A DNA stretch of 23,138 bases from an uncultured Candidatus Melainabacteria bacterium (GTDB lineage: Bacteria > Cyanobacteriota > Vampirovibrionia > Gastranaerophilales > Gastranaerophilaceae): positions 1 to 23,138 of the forward strand of contig CAKUQA010000001.1 of assembly GCA_934675225.1 (NCBI GenBank), written 5' to 3'. Both the position numbers and the translations under genes were made by a program. The notes under the pieces are model-generated. The model searched no databases. It was not told the DNA's origin and saw nothing but the letters and a program-made list of their open reading frames with translations. Shown here piece after piece: positions 14,525 to 22,668 of the stretch (the stretch's first letter is position 1; every line of letters starts with the position of its first letter).

Positions 14525-14868
14525 CTTAAATTTGCTGCATTTTTTAGATAAACAAATTTTGGAGTGAAATTTTTATCACAATTTAGAACAATTAATACTC
14601 TCAAACACATTGGTAGTGAATTTGGAACATCCAGCTCGTGATAGCACATCATCGCAACATTTTCCCATTTTAAATCTATTCTTGCAAATTTAGCTGGAAA
14701 AGCTGCATTCAAATCAGGTGTTAGAGTAAAAATGACATGTGAAATATCAGAGATAATGATATTGTTACTTTTTATCATTTCTTTTAACAATTCAAGAGTA
14801 GCTTCTTTAATTGCTTCGGAAGTGTTTTTGGATACTGTTATTGCGCCTCTAATACCTTTGGTTGTCAT
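14521..14868 (-). CDS. aroH: Chorismate mutase, AroH type
   Basis: 115 residues. It converts chorismate to prephenate for Phe/Tyr synthesis. It matches Bacillus AroH throughout. The active-site residues are all present: Arg7 (KGIRGA), Phe57, Cys75 and Glu78 (CYHELDV), Arg90 (CLRVLI), Tyr107 (FVYL) and a last residue, Arg115, that equals the C-terminal catalytic-loop Arg. The chain stops exactly there and lacks the longer tail of the Bacillus enzyme. It follows fmt by 14 nt as the last gene of the operon. Confidence 0.92.
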   Translation of the reverse strand: MTTKGIRGAITVSKNTSEAIKEATLELLKEMIKSNNIIISDISHVIFTLTPDLNAAFPAKFARIDLKWENVAMMCYHELDVPNSLPMCLRVLIVLNCDKNFTPKFVYLKNAANLR

Positions 14869-14882
14869 AAATTCTTTCTTTT

Positions 14883-15803
14883 TTATTTTGTTATATGCAA
14901 TCCGTTGGCCCAGTCTCGAGCAAACATTTCCCCTTTACCTTCAGGTTTTACCTTAATGAGCAAAATGTTATCTTTTCCACACCCAACTTCAATACCTTCT
15001 TTGGAAACATGAATAAATTCTCCACATTTTGCGTATTCGCCTTTTACTACTTGTGTTTCAAGTACTTTTATAACTTTGCCGTTATAAGTAAAATATGCTG
15101 AAGGAGACTTATAAATTCCGCGAACAAGGTTATGAATTTCTGTTGCCGGTTTTGACCAATCAATTAAAGTTTCTTCCTTAGTTAATTTATTAGCCATACA
15201 AACTCCGCATTCGGCTTGTTTTTCCGGAGTGATAGTTTTTTCGACTAAGCCAATAAGTGTTTTTTCCAATAAATCCGGCGAATCATTACTAATTTTTTCA
15301 AACAAATCTACACAAGTCATATTGTCCGGAATTTCAATTTTTTCTCGCATACATACATCTCCGCAATCCAGTCCAAGTTCGGTAATCATTGTACAAATTC
15401 CTGTTTCTTTATCGCCGTTAATAATTGCTCTTTGAATTGGATTTGCGCCTCTATAACGTGGAAGTAATGATGCATGGAGGTTTATTGTTTCGTATTTTGG
15501 AATATCTAGGACTTCTTGTGACAAAATTTGTCCAAATGCGAAAGTTACAAAAAAATCCGGATTAAGTTTTTTTAATTCTTCTTGAATTTCAGGTTCTTTA
15601 CGTATTGATTTTGGCTGAAATACCGGTAAATTATGTTCTATTGCAAATTGTTTTAAAACAGACATAGACATTTTATGGCCGCGTCCAGCCGGTTTGTCAG
15701 GTTGGGTTACGACTGCAAGAACATTTATTCTATCAGAATTATAGAGATGTTCTAAAGATTTTAAGGCAATAGCGGGAGTTCCGAAAAAAATGATATTTAT
15801 CAC
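14883..15803 (-). CDS. fmt: Methionyl-tRNA formyltransferase
   Basis: 306 residues, GTG start (MINIIFFGTP). It formylates initiator Met-tRNA using 10-formyl-tetrahydrofolate. Catalytic Asn108 and His110 sit in TINLHASLLPRYRG, and Asp146 in LGLDCGDV. The loop VTQPDKPAGRG that contacts tRNA is present at 32-42, and a C-terminal OB-like domain follows (~205-306). The GTG overlaps the def stop (GTGA), a classic 4-nt coupling of the two enzymes that add and remove the formyl group. The overlap also shows that TGA works as a stop in this genome. Confidence 0.96.
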   Translation of the reverse strand: MINIIFFGTPAIALKSLEHLYNSDRINVLAVVTQPDKPAGRGHKMSMSVLKQFAIEHNLPVFQPKSIRKEPEIQEELKKLNPDFFVTFAFGQILSQEVLDIPKYETINLHASLLPRYRGANPIQRAIINGDKETGICTMITELGLDCGDVCMREKIEIPDNMTCVDLFEKISNDSPDLLEKTLIGLVEKTITPEKQAECGVCMANKLTKEETLIDWSKPATEIHNLVRGIYKSPSAYFTYNGKVIKVLETQVVKGEYAKCGEFIHVSKEGIEVGCGKDNILLIKVKPEGKGEMFARDWANGLHITK

Positions 15804-16360
15804 TTATTTAACTCCTTATCTATTTCAGGTTCTTCTATAAGTAAATCAGGATTTACTGGTGGAAGTTTGTGGTCTGCTAAAATCTTATCTGTTTCAAATC
15901 TGTTTACACAATGATCAATGAATAAAATTCCGTCTAGGTGGTCATTTTCGTGTTGAATAGCTCTAGCTAAAAGCTCTCCATCTTTAGCTTCCAATACGAA
16001 AGGTCTACCATGTCTGTCAAGAGCTTTAACCATAACATTGGCATATCTTTTAACATCTGTATATGCTTCAGGGAAACTAATACAACCTTCTTGAGCGACT
16101 ATAGCTCCAGATTTTTTTATTATTTTAGGATTAATAAAAACGATTGGATTTAACGGTTCATCGTTTTTTGAAACATCAATAACGAAAACTCTATAATTTA
16201 CACCAATTTGAGGGGCGGCTAAACCAACTCCATTTTTAGCATACATTGTTTCAAGCAAATCTTGAACTAAATCTTGAATTTTTTTTGAAACTTTGTGAAC
16301 CTCTTTAGATGGTTCTCTTAAACTTTTTTCTCCATATTGCAAAACTCTTTTTACAGACAT
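15800..16360 (-). CDS. def: Peptide deformylase
   Basis: 186 residues. It removes the N-formyl group from nascent proteins. The three defining motifs are intact: GVGLAAPQIG (44-53), EGCISFP (91-97, metal-binding Cys93) and QHENDHLDG (136-144, metal-binding His137/His141 and catalytic Glu138). The SD AAGAGG precedes the ATG. The stop overlaps the fmt start by 4 nt, and 38 nt separate it from queE upstream. Confidence 0.97.
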   Translation of the reverse strand: MSVKRVLQYGEKSLREPSKEVHKVSKKIQDLVQDLLETMYAKNGVGLAAPQIGVNYRVFVIDVSKNDEPLNPIVFINPKIIKKSGAIVAQEGCISFPEAYTDVKRYANVMVKALDRHGRPFVLEAKDGELLARAIQHENDHLDGILFIDHCVNRFETDKILADHKLPPVNPDLLIEEPEIDKELNK

Positions 16361-16398
16361 TATTAAACCTCTTTCTTAAATAAATAATAACATAAAAT

Positions 16399-17067
16399 TT
16401 ATCTAACGTCTAAAAATTTGTGTACTTGAGGAATAAGTCTGACTTTTTCGTAATTTTTTAGAAATTTATCTAATATTGTAGCTGCAAAATCAGAAGTTAC
16501 AGACATTTTATCTTCTATCATTTCCGGCTGAAGAATTAGTTCAATATCATATTTTTTACCTAATTCGCAGCATTTGTTTATTTCTTCATCAGTTATATTT
16601 TTATTAAATACAATTTTAGCAAATGTTTCTATTCCTTTACATGCCGCAAAAAATTTGTCATGGAATTTATAAGAATCTTTAATTCCTGTTGCGCTTTCAA
16701 GTTTTATATCAGCAGAAACAATATCTATATATGGTTTAACTTCCAGTAGTTTTTCAGCCAATGTTGCATTGGTTTCTAGGTATATTTTTTTGTTAATTAG
16801 TGGTAAAAATTCTTTTAGAAATTCACAAGATAATAATGGTTCTCCGCCGGTTAAAGAAATTGAATGTACATCTCTGTAACTATTTGATTTTTTCGCAAGT
16901 TCGTTTGGACAATATTCTTCAAAGTCATTTGTTGCAGAAAATTCTGTGTCGCAATAATTGCATTTTAAATTACAGTTGCAAAATCTGATAAAAAGTTGTT
17001 TATATCCGACATAAGGTCCTTCACCCTGAATTGATGCAAATATTTCTTTAATTTTTACTTTATTCAT
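16399..17067 (-). CDS. queE: 7-carboxy-7-deazaguanine synthase (radical SAM)
   Basis: 222 residues. A radical SAM enzyme of queuosine biosynthesis that converts carboxytetrahydropterin to 7-carboxy-7-deazaguanine. Family signatures: [18 protein letters not shown] near the N-terminus, the CxxxCxxC cluster at Cys32, Cys36 and Cys39 ([12 protein letters not shown]), SLTGGEPLL, and the ETNAT strand. The first 8 nt overlap the end of the dnaJ-like gene, so it is translationally coupled. No other queuosine gene is in the window. Confidence 0.93.
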   Translation of the reverse strand: MNKVKIKEIFASIQGEGPYVGYKQLFIRFCNCNLKCNYCDTEFSATNDFEEYCPNELAKKSNSYRDVHSISLTGGEPLLSCEFLKEFLPLINKKIYLETNATLAEKLLEVKPYIDIVSADIKLESATGIKDSYKFHDKFFAACKGIETFAKIVFNKNITDEEINKCCELGKKYDIELILQPEMIEDKMSVTSDFAATILDKFLKNYEKVRLIPQVHKFLDVR

Positions 17068-18091
17068 TTAATAAATTCTCTCTAATATTTTGTGTTGATA
17101 ATTTTTTTAGCTTTTCGTAAAGTCTAATTTCATCATCCGACAAAGAACACGGAATTTCAATATGCACATTAACAATCATGTCTCCGTTTTTTCCGTTTTG
17201 AGCCAGACCTTGACCTGCAAGACGAAATTTTTGTCCCGAATGAGTTTTGGGAGGAATTTTTAAAGAAATATTCCTGTCAAATCCTGCAACGGATATTTTC
17301 CCACCAAGAACTGCTTCAAATGGCGTTATAGGTATATTATAAATTATGTTGTTACCATCAAATGAAATTTTGGAATTTGGTTCTATTTTTATTTTAAGAA
17401 ATAAATCTCCGTTTTTGCCGCCATTTTCTCCATAATTCCCTTCTGATTTAATTCTTAATTTTGTTCCGTTTTTTACATTTTTTGGTATTTTTACCGAAAT
17501 TTTTCTTTGTTCGGTCTTTTCTCCGCTTCCGTTGCAAACTGGACAAATTGCACCATTAATAAATTTTCGACCTTTACAATGCGGACACTCTCCTGAATGA
17601 ACAACATTAATGGTTCTTTCAACTCCGTTAACAGCTTCTTTTATGGTTATTGAAATTTCTTCATTTATATCAGAACCTTTTTTAGGTTGCGGTGTTTCTT
17701 TGTTCTTTTTAGTAAAATTTTCAAAAAGATTATTTATTTTTTTTGAAAATTCTTGTTTATTAATTTCTTTTTCAAAAGGTTTTTCACGGGTTGAAGCAGT
17801 ATTTGTAGATGATGAAGATTGCTTTTTATATTGAGATTGTGCTTGAGTTGAAGATGTGTGTTGCTTTTCTGTTTTTGTTGTTGATTTAAAAAAGCCATTT
17901 ATTGTATCGTATTGCAGTCTTTTTTTTGCATCAGAAAGTGTTTCATAAGCTTCTGTAATATCTTTGAAACGTGAAACTCCATTCGGATTTATGTCAGGGT
18001 GATATTTTCTTGCCAAACGTCTATAAGCTGATTTTATTTCAGCTTCTGTACTGTCAGGTGTAACTCCAAGAATAGAATAATAGTTCTTCAT
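17060..18091 (-). CDS. DnaJ-family co-chaperone with a half zinc finger
   Basis: 343 residues. A J domain at 1-65 carries the HPD motif (31-33) that stimulates DnaK. It is followed by a Ser/Thr/Gln/Lys-rich linker (~68-145) instead of the usual Gly/Phe region. The DnaJ_C region then contains only two CxxCxG motifs (CPHCKG 169-174, CPVCNGSG 183-190), where full DnaJ has four, so only one zinc site is possible. The two C-terminal beta domains follow, with [20 protein letters not shown] and [20 protein letters not shown]. It is intermediate between DnaJ and CbpA. It lies between the purD-like gene (21 nt) and queE (8-nt overlap). I give no symbol because a canonical dnaJ may exist elsewhere. Confidence 0.88.
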   Translation of the reverse strand: MKNYYSILGVTPDSTEAEIKSAYRRLARKYHPDINPNGVSRFKDITEAYETLSDAKKRLQYDTINGFFKSTTKTEKQHTSSTQAQSQYKKQSSSSTNTASTREKPFEKEINKQEFSKKINNLFENFTKKNKETPQPKKGSDINEEISITIKEAVNGVERTINVVHSGECPHCKGRKFINGAICPVCNGSGEKTEQRKISVKIPKNVKNGTKLRIKSEGNYGENGGKNGDLFLKIKIEPNSKISFDGNNIIYNIPITPFEAVLGGKISVAGFDRNISLKIPPKTHSGQKFRLAGQGLAQNGKNGDMIVNVHIEIPCSLSDDEIRLYEKLKKLSTQNIRENLLNE

Positions 18092-18112
18092 ATTCTTATA
18101 TATAATGATGTT

Positions 18113-19360
18113 TTAAAATTTTTCAACCTGCTCACAAATATCACTACGGTATTTTTTACCGTTAAAAGTTATTAGTTCAACATCTTCATACAAATGTTTT
18201 CTCGCTCTGGAAAGAGTTTTGGCAGTCTTGGTTAGGACTAAGGTTTTTCCCTCGTTAGTTTCGTATTCTAAATATTTATTTTTAGATGTAGAAAAATGTG
18301 TAATGTCGGATTCAACAAGTTCAAGCCCCTTTATTATTTCTCCTTTTTTGCGAGCAGAAATAACGCATGCTACTGATGAGTTATCGGAAACACAAATTTC
18401 TTCGTAATCATCCGCAAAAGAACCAACAGCACAAGCTTCAAACAGTGTTAATAAGTTTTCGTCTACCAAATTTAAAACGGCTTCTGTATCGTGATCTGAT
18501 AAAAACGGTTTGAAATCAAGTGTAACTATTTTATTATCATTTGTTAAAACACAGTCTATTCCTAAAATTCCAAGATATGGAGTTTCTTTCCTTTGTAGAG
18601 AGTCCAAAACTCGCTCTACAATGTTTTGCATAATGTAGTTTTCAAGTTCTTTAGATACTTTGTAATCCGGCGTAAAAGCTCCAACTCCTGAAGTTAAAAT
18701 TCCTCCGTCGCCGTTTTCTGCAAATTTGTAATTAGCAACTGTAGCCAAATATAGTGCACTGTAGCCATCTGTTATAATGTAAACGGTAAATTCATGGCCG
18801 TATACATAATCTTCCAAGACTATTTTGTTTTCGCCTTTAGCAAATAAATCTTCTACAAAAGTTTTAGAAGTTGCAAAACTAGTACAAACCAATCTGTCAG
18901 CAGAATTTGAGTTCTCATCAGCTCGTATAACTTGTGGCATTGGAGCTGTTTTTAGGTAATCTATAGCTAATGGAAGTTTATCAAAAATTCCAAATCTTGG
19001 TGTTGGAATTCTTAATTTGTATAAAAATCTTTTTCCGGCAGAGCGACTAAGAGCGAATTGTGCACTTTGTGCTGTTGGACAAAAAATTAGCTGGTTATTA
19101 GCTTGAAATAATTCAGCAATATTTTTTTTTATTGCAGTTTCAGAAGAAACAATTGTTAAATCAATTGCATTTTCAAGAACGTATTCCAAAATTTCTTGAA
19201 CATTTTCTTCTCTAATATCAACACAGTCTGCAATTTCTGAAATTGCTTTATTGCCGGAAATTACAGTGATATTGCAATCATAATTTTTAAACTTTTTTAT
19301 AAGCGCGTATTCTTTTGCTGAATTTCCAACTATTAATATATTTTTTTTCTTATCTTCCAT
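18113..19360 (-). CDS. Divergent PurD-like (phosphoribosylamine-glycine ligase family) ATP-grasp protein
   Basis: 415 residues from ATG 19360; a start at 19396 would put the promoter inside the gene. The whole-length architecture follows PurD: N-terminal Rossmann-like NILIVGNSAKEYAL (PurD has VGxGGREHA), ATP-grasp entry SRSAGKRFLYKLRIPTPRFG, VLEDYVYGHEFTVYIITDG, NGDGGILTSGVGAFTPDY, YLGILGIDCVLT and a C-terminal capping domain. Several conserved PurD positions differ: the glycine-rich KADGLAAGKGV loop reads IRADENSNSADRLV, and the metal-binding EFNxRFGDPE reads DFKPFLSDHD. It may be a diverged PurD or a paralogue with changed activity. It is the first gene of the operon through dnaJ-like, queE, def, fmt and aroH. 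Confidence 0.75.
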   Translation of the reverse strand: MEDKKKNILIVGNSAKEYALIKKFKNYDCNITVISGNKAISEIADCVDIREENVQEILEYVLENAIDLTIVSSETAIKKNIAELFQANNQLIFCPTAQSAQFALSRSAGKRFLYKLRIPTPRFGIFDKLPLAIDYLKTAPMPQVIRADENSNSADRLVCTSFATSKTFVEDLFAKGENKIVLEDYVYGHEFTVYIITDGYSALYLATVANYKFAENGDGGILTSGVGAFTPDYKVSKELENYIMQNIVERVLDSLQRKETPYLGILGIDCVLTNDNKIVTLDFKPFLSDHDTEAVLNLVDENLLTLFEACAVGSFADDYEEICVSDNSSVACVISARKKGEIIKGLELVESDITHFSTSKNKYLEYETNEGKTLVLTKTAKTLSRARKHLYEDVELITFNGKKYRSDICEQVEKF

Positions 19361-19366
19361 AAAATG

Positions 19367-19396
19367 ATTGTAGCATAAATTGATAAATTTATTCAA
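19367..19396 (-). promoter_or_regulatory. Promoter of the purD-like operon, implying a leaderless mRNA
   Basis: On the minus strand TTGAAT (19396-19391), 18 bp, then TACAAT (19372-19367) preceded by TGC (extended -10). Six nt separate it from the ATG at 19360, so the transcript should start at the ATG. No Shine-Dalgarno is present. Confidence 0.6.
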
Positions 19397-19449
19397 ATCA
19401 TATAAATAATTGATTTTATTACGAATTATTAAATTATATGAAAAAATTA

Positions 19450-19458
19450 TGTTATAAT
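19450..19458 (+). promoter_or_regulatory. Extended -10 promoter for the 77-aa gene
   Basis: TG-T-TATAAT (19450-19458). A start near 19465 gives a leader of about 44 nt with GAGGT before ATG 19509. The -35 is weak. Confidence 0.5.
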
Positions 19459-19508
19459 AATGACAAAAGGAAATTTATAATTAATTTCTTGTTGTAAGTG
19501 AGGTAGAA

Positions 19509-19742
19509 ATGGCAGGTATTGTAAATTTATTATCGCAAATGTTTGTTCCACAAACAAATCAGGTTGCAGCTCCGGTAAGAAGTGTTTCTTCTAATCCGTA
19601 TAGCAACAATCCGTTTGTAAATTATAACGGACATAGTTTGAATGCTTATGCTAAGAATGCACCTGTTAGGGGAGGTTATTTTGCCGGTTATTACAACGGG
19701 AAACAAAATATTGTAGGACAGCGTTTATTTATTGAGGTTTAA
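19509..19742 (+). CDS. Small hypothetical protein (77 aa)
   Basis: No family is recognised. It starts MAGIVNLLSQMFVPQTNQVA, followed by a Ser/Asn/Pro-rich middle, a Gly/Tyr-rich stretch (RGGYFAGYYNGKQN) and a hydrophobic end (VGQRLFIEV). There is no signal peptide or membrane helix. GAGGT lies 6 nt upstream of the ATG, and its own promoter is visible. It is probably mostly disordered. It precedes the two pilin genes but the latter have their own promoter at 19754, so a functional link is not shown. Confidence 0.7.
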   Translation: MAGIVNLLSQMFVPQTNQVAAPVRSVSSNPYSNNPFVNYNGHSLNAYAKNAPVRGGYFAGYYNGKQNIVGQRLFIEV

Positions 19743-19753
19743 CACCTCTACAA

Positions 19754-19782
19754 TTGACAATCTCTGATAAACACGTTATAAT
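19754..19782 (+). promoter_or_regulatory. Perfect-consensus sigma70 promoter for the pilin pair
   Basis: TTGACA (19754-19759), 17 bp, TATAAT (19777-19782). The start near 19789 leaves about 25 nt of leader. Inverted copies AATCTCT (19759-19765) and AGAGATT (19799-19805) bracket the -10 and start site and could be an operator. Confidence 0.85.
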
Positions 19783-19813
19783 ATTTTTGTATAGTATTAG
19801 AGATTGAGATTAT

Positions 19814-20533
19814 ATGATTAAAAGATTATTTTTTGGTTTTTCATTGGCTGAAGTGATGATTTCAATGGCAATTGTTGGAGTTATTGCTGCTATGACAATT
19901 CCTGTTGTTATTTCTAATCACCAAAGACAAATTATGTTAACTCAAATTCAGAAAAATTATTCTGATTTTGAACAGACTTTAAGCATTTTGCAGGCGGAAC
20001 ATTTGTCAAAAGGTTTATATGCTTCGGTTTTGAATAAAAAAGCAGGTAAAACAATCGCACAAACTGCAGGAGTCTTTTTAGTCGGTGATGATGATAATGA
20101 ACCATATTTTAAAGTAAAAAGAGATTGCGGAACAACTGCTCAACCTTGCTTTGCTGCTTCTTACAGAACAATTGCAAATACATCTACAGTAACAACTTTT
20201 ACCTGTAATACAGGTTACAATGTTACACTTCTAAACGGGGCTGCAGTTTGTATAATTCCGGCAGAAATTGAAGCTGATATAAATGGTGTTACAGCTCATC
20301 CTGCAACAGTTTATATTGATGTGAACGGCGCAGAAGATCCAAATATTGGAGGAAGGGATTTATTTACTTTCAATATCTATAATGATTATACAATTGATGA
20401 AGTAGATCCAGCATTGGCTTCTGCGACTAAAAATACTACAAGAACAACTTTAATGGCAGATTGTACAAAATCAGCACTTGGTACAGGATGTTTCTCAAAA
20501 TTGCTAAATGATAATTGGAAAATGAATTATTAA
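19814..20533 (+). CDS. Type IV pilin-like protein (239 aa)
   Basis: Short basic leader MIKRLFFG, then a prepilin cleavage site and helix FSLAEVMISMAIVGVIAAMT with the conserved Glu at position 5 of the mature chain. It should be cut and methylated by the prepilin peptidase, held in the inner membrane and assembled into a type IV pilus or pseudopilus. The globular part has three Cys pairs (CGTTAQPC; CNTGYNVTLLNGAAVC; CTKSALGTGC), a DVNGAEDPNIGGRDLF motif resembling a Ca-binding loop, and the end DNWKMNY. The same features recur in the next gene, which follows after 13 nt in the same transcript. Confidence 0.88.
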   Translation: MIKRLFFGFSLAEVMISMAIVGVIAAMTIPVVISNHQRQIMLTQIQKNYSDFEQTLSILQAEHLSKGLYASVLNKKAGKTIAQTAGVFLVGDDDNEPYFKVKRDCGTTAQPCFAASYRTIANTSTVTTFTCNTGYNVTLLNGAAVCIIPAEIEADINGVTAHPATVYIDVNGAEDPNIGGRDLFTFNIYNDYTIDEVDPALASATKNTTRTTLMADCTKSALGTGCFSKLLNDNWKMNY

Positions 20534-20546
20534 GAAAGGTATGATG

Positions 20547-21161
20547 ATGAATAAAAAATCTGGTTTTACTTTATCCGAAGTTTTGGTAACAATGGCTGTT
20601 ATAGGCGTTATTTCTGCTTTGACAGTTCCAACTCTGATAAATAACTATCAAAGAAAGGCTTATACGCTCCAGTTGCGTAAAGTAGTTAGAGAATTGTCTG
20701 ATGCTGCAGATATGCTTATGACAGAAGAAGGAAAGCCTAAGTTTTCCGCAACAACCGGTTATAATAATTTGGATGATTTTGTTACACAACGTTTAAAAAC
20801 TCTTAAAACTTGTTCTTCTTCTAGCACAACTGGTTGTTTTGCTAATGAAAAATATTCAAGTATATCTGGAACAGTTGCAGATAATACTTTTTCATGTGGA
20901 GGCAATTCTTATGTTTTAGCTGACTCTGCTGCAATATGTTTATATAGAACAGAGGGTTCGCAAGATGTAACAGTTGTTGTTGATACAAATGGGCAGGAAG
21001 GACCTAATGTAGCTGGGCGTGATTTGTTTATGTTTACGCTTAATGGCACAACTGGAGATGCCGCTTTGTCTGGATCTTCTTCTGATTGCCAAGGAAGTAC
21101 TACAGGTACCGGTTGCTATGATTTGTTAGTAAATGAAAATAATTGGAATATGAATTATTAA
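20547..21161 (+). CDS. Type IV pilin-like protein (204 aa)
   Basis: Three ATGs occur in tandem (20541, 20544, 20547). The last is chosen because AGAAAGG (20533-20539) is spaced 7 nt from it. The leader is MNKKSG, then FTLSEVLVTMAVIGVISALT with Glu5. It has three Cys pairs (CSSSSTTGC; CGGNSYVLADSAAIC; CQGSTTGTGC), the DTNGQEGPNVAGRDLF motif and the end NNWNMNY. It is clearly a paralogue of the preceding gene and shares DxNGxxGPN with the interrupted pilin at 6655-8288. Probably a minor pilin or pilus subunit. Followed by a strong hairpin. Confidence 0.9.
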   Translation: MNKKSGFTLSEVLVTMAVIGVISALTVPTLINNYQRKAYTLQLRKVVRELSDAADMLMTEEGKPKFSATTGYNNLDDFVTQRLKTLKTCSSSSTTGCFANEKYSSISGTVADNTFSCGGNSYVLADSAAICLYRTEGSQDVTVVVDTNGQEGPNVAGRDLFMFTLNGTTGDAALSGSSSDCQGSTTGTGCYDLLVNENNWNMNY

Positions 21162-21184
21162 TAATTTTATCGTTTTAATAATTT

Positions 21185-21217
21185 AAAAGCTGATACATAT
21201 TATGTGTATCAGCTTTT
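21185..21217. terminator. Long hairpin between pilin gene and tRNA-Arg, bidirectional
   Basis: AAAAGCTGATACA and TGTATCAGCTTTT form a perfect 13-bp stem with loop TATTATG. T-runs at either end make it usable for the pilin pair (plus) and for tRNA-Arg (minus). Confidence 0.8.
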
Positions 21218-21233
21218 AGTTTATACATAAAAA

Positions 21234-21309
21234 TTGTGCTCGACGGGAGTCAAACCCGTGACCTTCGCCTTCGGAGGGCGACGCTCTATTCAACTGAGCT
21301 ACGAACACA
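21234..21309 (-). tRNA. tRNA-Arg (anticodon CCG)
   Basis: On the minus strand the acceptor arms TGTGTTC and GAGCACA pair (one G-T), with A as discriminator. The D-arm is GCTCAGTTGAATAGAGC. The anticodon stem TCGCC/GGCGA holds the loop CTCCGAA, so the anticodon is CCG. The T-arm is CGGGTTTGACTCCCG. CCA is not encoded. It decodes the codon CGG, which should be rare in this AT-rich genome. Confidence 0.93.
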
Positions 21310-21337
21310 AAAAATCGGGGAAATTTAGTTCCCCGAT
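21309..21337 (-). terminator. Terminator of the LCP gene, abutting tRNA-Arg
   Basis: ATCGGGGAA (21314-21322) and TTCCCCGAT (21329-21337) form a 9-bp stem. On the minus strand it is followed by a T-run that ends at the first base of tRNA-Arg. The stem includes the last codons and the stop of the LCP gene. Confidence 0.8.
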
Positions 21338-22653
21338 AGAATAATTGTAAAATCTGTTTCTCCGCATTGGTAATTTACAGGGTCATATACAAACTGCAAA
21401 CCGCCAAAAGCTTCGTTTTTCTTTGTTAAATGGTTATAATAATCATTTGTTATTTTGCTTGAATGTGCAACAAATTGAGAGTGTGCTCTTGAAGCTCTGC
21501 CTGTGCATTTTACTTCTATTCCAGCAGCTTTAAGGTTTTCTGCCATTTGAGCTCCTCTACTGCTGTCAGAAGATAAAACACTTGCTGTAACAGGACTGTT
21601 TTCATCAAAAGCACCTTTGTTATCTCTATAAATAACTCTGTTTACTACTTCCTGAGTTTTTTCAGGGTCTAAAATCCAATAGCTGATATATCCGCGTTGG
21701 TTTGGAGCTCCAGGTAGCATCGCAACTTCTATTTTATCCATATCAATATGTTTTGTAAGTGCTGCATATTGGCTCATTTCATAGAAAGACATATCTGTTT
21801 TTACATATTTTTTTGCAACAGAAATTATATCAGGAATTTTGGTAATTGTTGAAGGTTGTTTCATTTTAGTTAAAAGACTTCTTAACAACCATTGTTGACG
21901 TTGAGTTCTCCCGATATCACCAAGAGCATCATGACGGAAACGAAGATATTCAACTGCTTGTTGTCCGTTTAAATGATGGTCTCCTTTGTTAAAGTTAATA
22001 TGTAAATGTCCTGCATTATCGTTGTAATGCATAGGTTTTTCAACGTAAACATCCAAGCCGCCCATAGCATCAACAATTTCTTTAACTGCACTATCGTGAA
22101 CCATTATATATCTGTCAATATGAACACCTAATGTATCTTCAATTGTGCGTTTTGTCATTTCAATACCGCCAATAGCATGAGCTGCATTGATTTTATTAAC
22201 TCCATTATCTCCAGGAAGATAAACTTTACTATCACGAGGAATAGATAAAGCGTTAACAGATTTGGTTCTAGGGTCGATATTAACAAGAATGATTGTGTCG
22301 GTTCTTGTTCCTGTCCATAAATCTCTAGGGTTTCCGCTGGCATCAACTCCTAAGAAAAGTATATTTTGTCGTCTTAATCCAAATGGCAGTGCAAAATCTG
22401 CGTGTTCTTTGTTGTCGTTACTAATTGTCAATTTTTGGAATAATTTGGTTATAAACGAATCTTCTCCAAAATGTTTTTCAAGAAAGTTTTCATTATCAGC
22501 CATAATAAAAATACTTAAAATTACTCCAATAAATACAATTATCATTCCGATAAATACTTTAGCAAATGATGAGCGTTCTTCTTTTGCTTGTTTTGCTCTT
22601 TTTACGAACGTGCGTGTTCTGTACTCTCGTCTTCTTTGTGTTTGATTTGTCAT
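21325..22653 (-). CDS. LytR-CpsA-Psr (LCP) family glycopolymer transferase
   Basis: 442 residues. A basic cytoplasmic N-terminus (1-30) is followed by one membrane helix (~32-51) and an extracytoplasmic LCP domain (~95-260). That domain carries the polyprenyl-pyrophosphate-binding motifs GTRTDTI (115-121), [12 protein letters not shown] (137-148), [10 protein letters not shown] and [19 protein letters not shown] (236-254). A LytR_C-type domain follows at ~355-430 ([20 protein letters not shown]). LCP proteins attach polymers from lipid carriers to peptidoglycan or similar acceptors. SD AAAAAGG. It lies 15 nt after mgtE and is likely co-transcribed with it. With ugd and the ABC exporter it points to surface glycopolymer production. 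Confidence 0.93.
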   Translation of the reverse strand: MTNQTQRRREYRTRTFVKRAKQAKEERSSFAKVFIGMIIVFIGVILSIFIMADNENFLEKHFGEDSFITKLFQKLTISNDNKEHADFALPFGLRRQNILFLGVDASGNPRDLWTGTRTDTIILVNIDPRTKSVNALSIPRDSKVYLPGDNGVNKINAAHAIGGIEMTKRTIEDTLGVHIDRYIMVHDSAVKEIVDAMGGLDVYVEKPMHYNDNAGHLHINFNKGDHHLNGQQAVEYLRFRHDALGDIGRTQRQQWLLRSLLTKMKQPSTITKIPDIISVAKKYVKTDMSFYEMSQYAALTKHIDMDKIEVAMLPGAPNQRGYISYWILDPEKTQEVVNRVIYRDNKGAFDENSPVTASVLSSDSSRGAQMAENLKAAGIEVKCTGRASRAHSQFVAHSSKITNDYYNHLTKKNEAFGGLQFVYDPVNYQCGETDFTIILSGN

Positions 22654-22668
22654 ATTTTTACCTTTTTG

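Noticed and set aside
19361..19396. Upstream start of the purD-like gene at 19396
   Set aside because: The -35, extended -10 and predicted start site lie within this stretch, and PurD homology begins after the Met at 19360.
22262..22645. 127-residue plus-strand frame opposite the LCP gene
   Set aside because: Antisense shadow of a well-recognised LCP coding region, with no ribosome site.
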